From: an uncultured Sulfitobacter sp.
GTDB lineage: Bacteria > Pseudomonadota > Alphaproteobacteria > Rhodobacterales > Rhodobacteraceae
DNA: 64,000 bases
Direction: 5' to 3'
NCBI RefSeq assembly: GCF_947502895.1
Contig: NZ_CANNBM010000001.1
Coordinates: forward strand, 1,488,001-1,552,000
The translations under genes were made by a program, and so were the position numbers. The notes beneath the pieces are model-generated. The model saw only the letters and a program-made list of their open reading frames with translations, made no database searches and was not told the DNA's origin. Positions 61,277-64,000 of this stretch are shown here, in pieces; position 1 is the first letter of the stretch, and each line of letters starts with the position of its first letter.

Positions 61277-63730
61277 ATGTCAGATTTTCCAACCACGGCC
61301 CGTGTGGTCATTATCGGGGGCGGTGTCGTCGGCACCTCAACACTGTACCATCTCGCCAAAGCGGGCTGGAAAGATTGCGTTCTGCTGGAAAAGAACGAAC
61401 TGACAGCAGGCTCTACATGGCATGCTGCGGGCAACTGCCCGAACTTCTCCAGCAGCTGGGCTGTCATGAATATGCAACGCTACGGGCTGGAGATGTACCG
61501 CACGCTGGGCGATGACGTGGACTATCCCATGAACTATCACGTCACAGGCGCACTGCGCCTTGCGCATACCAAAGAGCGCATGCAGGAGTTTGAGCGGGTC
61601 TCGTCAATGGGCGCGTATCAGGGTCTGGATATGGGTCTGATCACCCCGCAAGAGTGTAAAGAATACAATCCCTTCATGGAAACACATGATTTAGCGGGTG
61701 CCTTGTGGGACCCGTTGGATGGTGACATTGACCCTGCCCAGCTTACGCAGGCCTTGGCCAAAGGCGCCCGCGAAGCAGGCGGTCGGATTGAGCGGTTCTG
61801 CCCGATGATCGGGCTTGACCGCGTTGGCGATGAATGGCTCGTCAAAACCGAAAAAGGCGAGATCCGCGCCGAGATCGTGGTCAACTGCGCAGGCTATTAC
61901 GCGCAGCGTGTGGGCGAGATGTTCAAACCCTTCGGCGGGCGCACTGTGCCGATGGTCGTCATGTCGCACCAGTATTTTCTGACCGAGCCAATTGCAGAGC
62001 TGGAGGCATGGACCAAAGAAAAAGGCCATAAAATGCCGATGATCCGCGACGTGGACATCAGCTATTACCTGCGGCAGGACAAAAACGGCCTGAACCTCGG
62101 CCCGTATGAACGGAACTGTCAGGCCGCATGGGTCACACCGGATGATCCAATGCCAGAGGATTTCTCCTTCCAGCTGTATCCCGATGATCTGGACCGCCTT
62201 GAGTTCTATATCGAGGACGCGATGGAGCGGGTGCCCGCCTTGGGCACTGCTGGCGTCGGCCGAAACATCAACGGTCCCATTCCATATGCCCCCGATGGCC
62301 TGCCGATGATCGGGCCGATGCCCGGTGTGAAAAACGCCTTTGAAGGCCATTCGTTCACCTTTGGCATCGCGCAGGGCGGTGGCGCTGGCAAAGTGCTGTC
62401 CGAATGGATCATGCACGGCGAAACAGAGCTTGATATGTGGGCCGTCGATCCGCGCCGCTACACAGACTATACCGATCATGACCATTGCCTTGCCAAGGCA
62501 CTTGAGACCTATGGCCACGAATACGCCATGCATTTCCCGCACCATGAATGGCCCGCAGGACGTGACAAAAAGCTGTCACCAAACCACGCATCGCTACAAG
62601 CGGCAGGCGCACAGTTCGGAGCTTACAATGGTTGGGAGCGGGCCAATTGGTTCGCGAAAGATGGCGATGATACCTCCGAGGAAAGTACACAGACCTGGGA
62701 CCGGAACGGCCCATGGTCTGTACGGATCAAAGAGGAGGTCGAGGCCGTGCGCGATCATGCGGGCGTTCTGGATATGCCCGGCTTCTCGCGCTACGCGCTG
62801 AGCGGTTCAGGTGCTGCGGAATGGCTGCGCGGCCAGACAGCAGGTGCTTTGCCCAAGGTTGGTCGCATGAACCTTGCCTATTTCACCGACAGCCGCGGCC
62901 GTATCCTGACCGAGATGACAGTGATCCGCTGGGGCGAGGATGACTTCTGGCTTATGACAGCCGCAGTCGCGCTGTGGCATGATTTCGAGCTACTCAAAAG
63001 CCGGATGCCCAAGGACAGCGCACTTAGCCTGACCGATATCACGCTCGACTGGTCGACCCATATCGTCACAGGCCCCGCATCGCGTGATATTCTGGCTGGC
63101 ATGACCCAAGGCGCAGACCTTAGCGCCACATGGATGTCTGTTCAGGATGCAACCGTTGCAGGCAAGCCCGCCAAACTGTTCCGCGTTTCTTTCGCGGGCG
63201 AGCTGGGCTGGGAGGTCCACACGTCATTCGAGGACAGCCCCGCAATCTACGAGGCGGTCGTCGCCGCAGGCGCAAAACCCTTCGGCATGTACGCGCTCAA
63301 CTCCATGCGGATCGAAAAAGGCTACCGCACGTGGAAGGGCGATCTCTCCACTGACTACACGATGCTAGAGGCAGGACTGGACCGCTGGGTCAAATTCGAC
63401 AAGCCGCAGGATTTCATCGGCAAGGCCGCGCTGACCGCGCAGCGCGATGAAGGGGTGAAAAAGCGTTTCGTAACCATGGTCGTGGATGCAGGCGATCAGG
63501 ATGCCCCCTATATGTCGACGGTCTACCACGGCGACGAAGTGGTGGGCGAGACAACCAGCGGCGACTGGGGCTACCGCGTGAACAAATCCATCGCGCTTGG
63601 CACTGTGCGCGCCGATCTTGCCGTTGCGGGCACTGAATTGCACATCAATATCTTTGGAAAAATGTGCAAGGCAATCGTTCAGGAAGATGCCCCATTGTGG
63701 GATTCGCAAAACGCGCGCATTACCGCCTGA
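61277..63730 (+). CDS. Dimethylglycine/sarcosine dehydrogenase-like FAD-GcvT protein
   Basis: An 817-residue two-part enzyme. The N-terminal half (about 1-430) is a DAO-type FAD oxidase with VIIGGGVVGTSTLYHL and GSTWHAAG, the site that oxidises N-methyl groups. The C-terminal half (about 440-817) is a GcvT-like folate domain that would capture the one-carbon unit as methylene-tetrahydrofolate. The layout matches mitochondrial dimethylglycine dehydrogenase and roseobacter relatives, including the DmdA-related GcvT group. Substrate is inferred. A homocysteine S-methyltransferase follows. Confidence 0.88.
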   Translation: MSDFPTTARVVIIGGGVVGTSTLYHLAKAGWKDCVLLEKNELTAGSTWHAAGNCPNFSSSWAVMNMQRYGLEMYRTLGDDVDYPMNYHVTGALRLAHTKERMQEFERVSSMGAYQGLDMGLITPQECKEYNPFMETHDLAGALWDPLDGDIDPAQLTQALAKGAREAGGRIERFCPMIGLDRVGDEWLVKTEKGEIRAEIVVNCAGYYAQRVGEMFKPFGGRTVPMVVMSHQYFLTEPIAELEAWTKEKGHKMPMIRDVDISYYLRQDKNGLNLGPYERNCQAAWVTPDDPMPEDFSFQLYPDDLDRLEFYIEDAMERVPALGTAGVGRNINGPIPYAPDGLPMIGPMPGVKNAFEGHSFTFGIAQGGGAGKVLSEWIMHGETELDMWAVDPRRYTDYTDHDHCLAKALETYGHEYAMHFPHHEWPAGRDKKLSPNHASLQAAGAQFGAYNGWERANWFAKDGDDTSEESTQTWDRNGPWSVRIKEEVEAVRDHAGVLDMPGFSRYALSGSGAAEWLRGQTAGALPKVGRMNLAYFTDSRGRILTEMTVIRWGEDDFWLMTAAVALWHDFELLKSRMPKDSALSLTDITLDWSTHIVTGPASRDILAGMTQGADLSATWMSVQDATVAGKPAKLFRVSFAGELGWEVHTSFEDSPAIYEAVVAAGAKPFGMYALNSMRIEKGYRTWKGDLSTDYTMLEAGLDRWVKFDKPQDFIGKAALTAQRDEGVKKRFVTMVVDAGDQDAPYMSTVYHGDEVVGETTSGDWGYRVNKSIALGTVRADLAVAGTELHINIFGKMCKAIVQEDAPLWDSQNARITA

Positions 63731-63831
63731 TTACGTTCTCCCGCGTGCGGCGGGGGGACAGGTAATCGCAGATAAACAAGGTCTTGGCCGCAGGTGCTGC
63801 CAAGATCACTGATAAATGGAACAGACATAAA

Positions 63832-64000
63832 ATGGCGGCGATAACACTTTTGGACGGCTCAATCGGGCAGGAACTGGTCAAACGCAGCAGTGGTGCGCCC
63901 ACGCCGCTGTGGTCGACCCGTGTGATGATTGACCAGCCCGAACTGGTCGGTGCTGTCCATGCGGATTATTTTGCCGCAGGCGCAACCGTTGCCACAACCA
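63832..64000 (+). CDS. Homocysteine S-methyltransferase family protein (partial, cut by window end)
   Basis: The first 56 codons of a gene continuing past the window. The opening reads AAITLLDGSIGQELVKR, the usual start of zinc-dependent homocysteine or betaine-homocysteine methyltransferases, followed by STRVMIDQPELV and HADYFAAGATV. The zinc cysteines lie later, outside the window. Placed 101 bp after the dimethylglycine dehydrogenase-like gene, it would form a methyl-transfer step of glycine betaine or DMSP/dimethylglycine use. It is too short to tell the substrate. Confidence 0.75.
   Translation, partial: MAAITLLDGSIGQELVKRSSGAPTPLWSTRVMIDQPELVGAVHADYFAAGATVATT

Noticed and set aside
1..64000. 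tRNA, rRNA, CRISPR arrays, insertion sequences, prophage or integrase genes
   Set aside because: I looked for T-loop motifs, regularly spaced repeats, transposase and integrase motifs and saw none. A tRNAscan-type search would be needed to exclude tRNAs fully.

Overview
The window reads as a stretch of ordinary chromosome from a marine alphaproteobacterium of the Roseobacter group (Rhodobacteraceae). The case rests on gene content: a CcrM-type GANTC methyltransferase beside rnhB, several families of unknown function typical of Rhodobacterales (DUF2794, DUF2125, DUF3576, DUF4170, DUF4139), a Rhodobacter-type porin, a CenR-like regulator, and dimethylglycine dehydrogenase/homocysteine methyltransferase genes for betaine use. 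Coding density is high, genes often overlap by the ATGA type, and GC is moderately high. I cannot name the genus with confidence. By eye I found no rRNA, tRNA, CRISPR array, insertion sequence, integrase or prophage.

Layout. 0.1-4.1 kb: a DUF2794 protein, a 2-oxoglutarate/Fe(II) oxygenase, and on the minus strand an NlpC/P60 peptidase, a leucyl aminopeptidase and a small Hpt-like helical protein. 4.2-7.0 kb: a bicarbonate module (beta carbonic anhydrase, SbtA permease, SbtB-like PII protein) followed by a ribbon-helix-helix protein with a duplicated domain. 7.0-13.2 kb, minus strand: DUF4139 protein, asd, an MFS/HpaI-aldolase/Tat-protein group, a membrane-anchored winged-helix protein and a small secreted protein. 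13.4-16.0 kb: a histidine-rich secreted protein, rnhB and ccrM. 16.0-19.1 kb, minus strand: a small membrane protein, an orphan receiver, alkB and mutY. 19.2-21.6 kb: dciA, a DsbA-like oxidoreductase and a CaiB-type CoA transferase.

21.6-28 kb, minus strand: envelope and housekeeping genes (lpxK, a divergent Kdo transferase, DUF4170, cysQ, pmbA, DUF2125). 28-32.5 kb: an SDR/enoyl-CoA hydratase pair, a 24-residue lipoprotein missed by length cut-offs, an HNH protein, an MscS channel and a flavoprotein. 32.4-37.7 kb, minus strand: GST, holA, lptE, leuS and a DUF3576 lipoprotein. 38-44.9 kb: a highly expressed-looking porin, yggS, an L,D-transpeptidase-like protein, ribA, a CenR-like response regulator, a structured intergenic region, xthA, a thioredoxin-TPR protein, a Lon-N protein and a Trm112-like protein. 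44.9-52.7 kb: a UbiH-type hydroxylase, an amidase, a DapC-like aminotransferase, ftsK and lolA. 52.7-56.7 kb: a small membrane protein, a lytic transglycosylase-like lipoprotein, an AEC transporter, hspQ and a gamma-glutamyltransferase. 57-64 kb: a STAS/HATPase partner-switch pair, a thiolase, fRMsr, an XRE-cupin regulator, a LysE exporter, a GFA protein, a large dimethylglycine dehydrogenase-like protein and a homocysteine S-methyltransferase cut by the window end.

No large undescribed system stands out. The observations most worth a second look are small: the tandemly duplicated ribbon-helix-helix protein behind sbtAB, the two-TM protein with a cytoplasmic winged helix, two GANTC sites in front of ccrM, a 13-bp perfect hairpin that masks the Shine-Dalgarno of a 13-codon ORF, a multi-hairpin region before xthA, the tiny lipoprotein, and a Kdo transferase whose catalytic glutamate position looks changed. 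All functional calls are from reading translated sequence and motifs; no database search was run.
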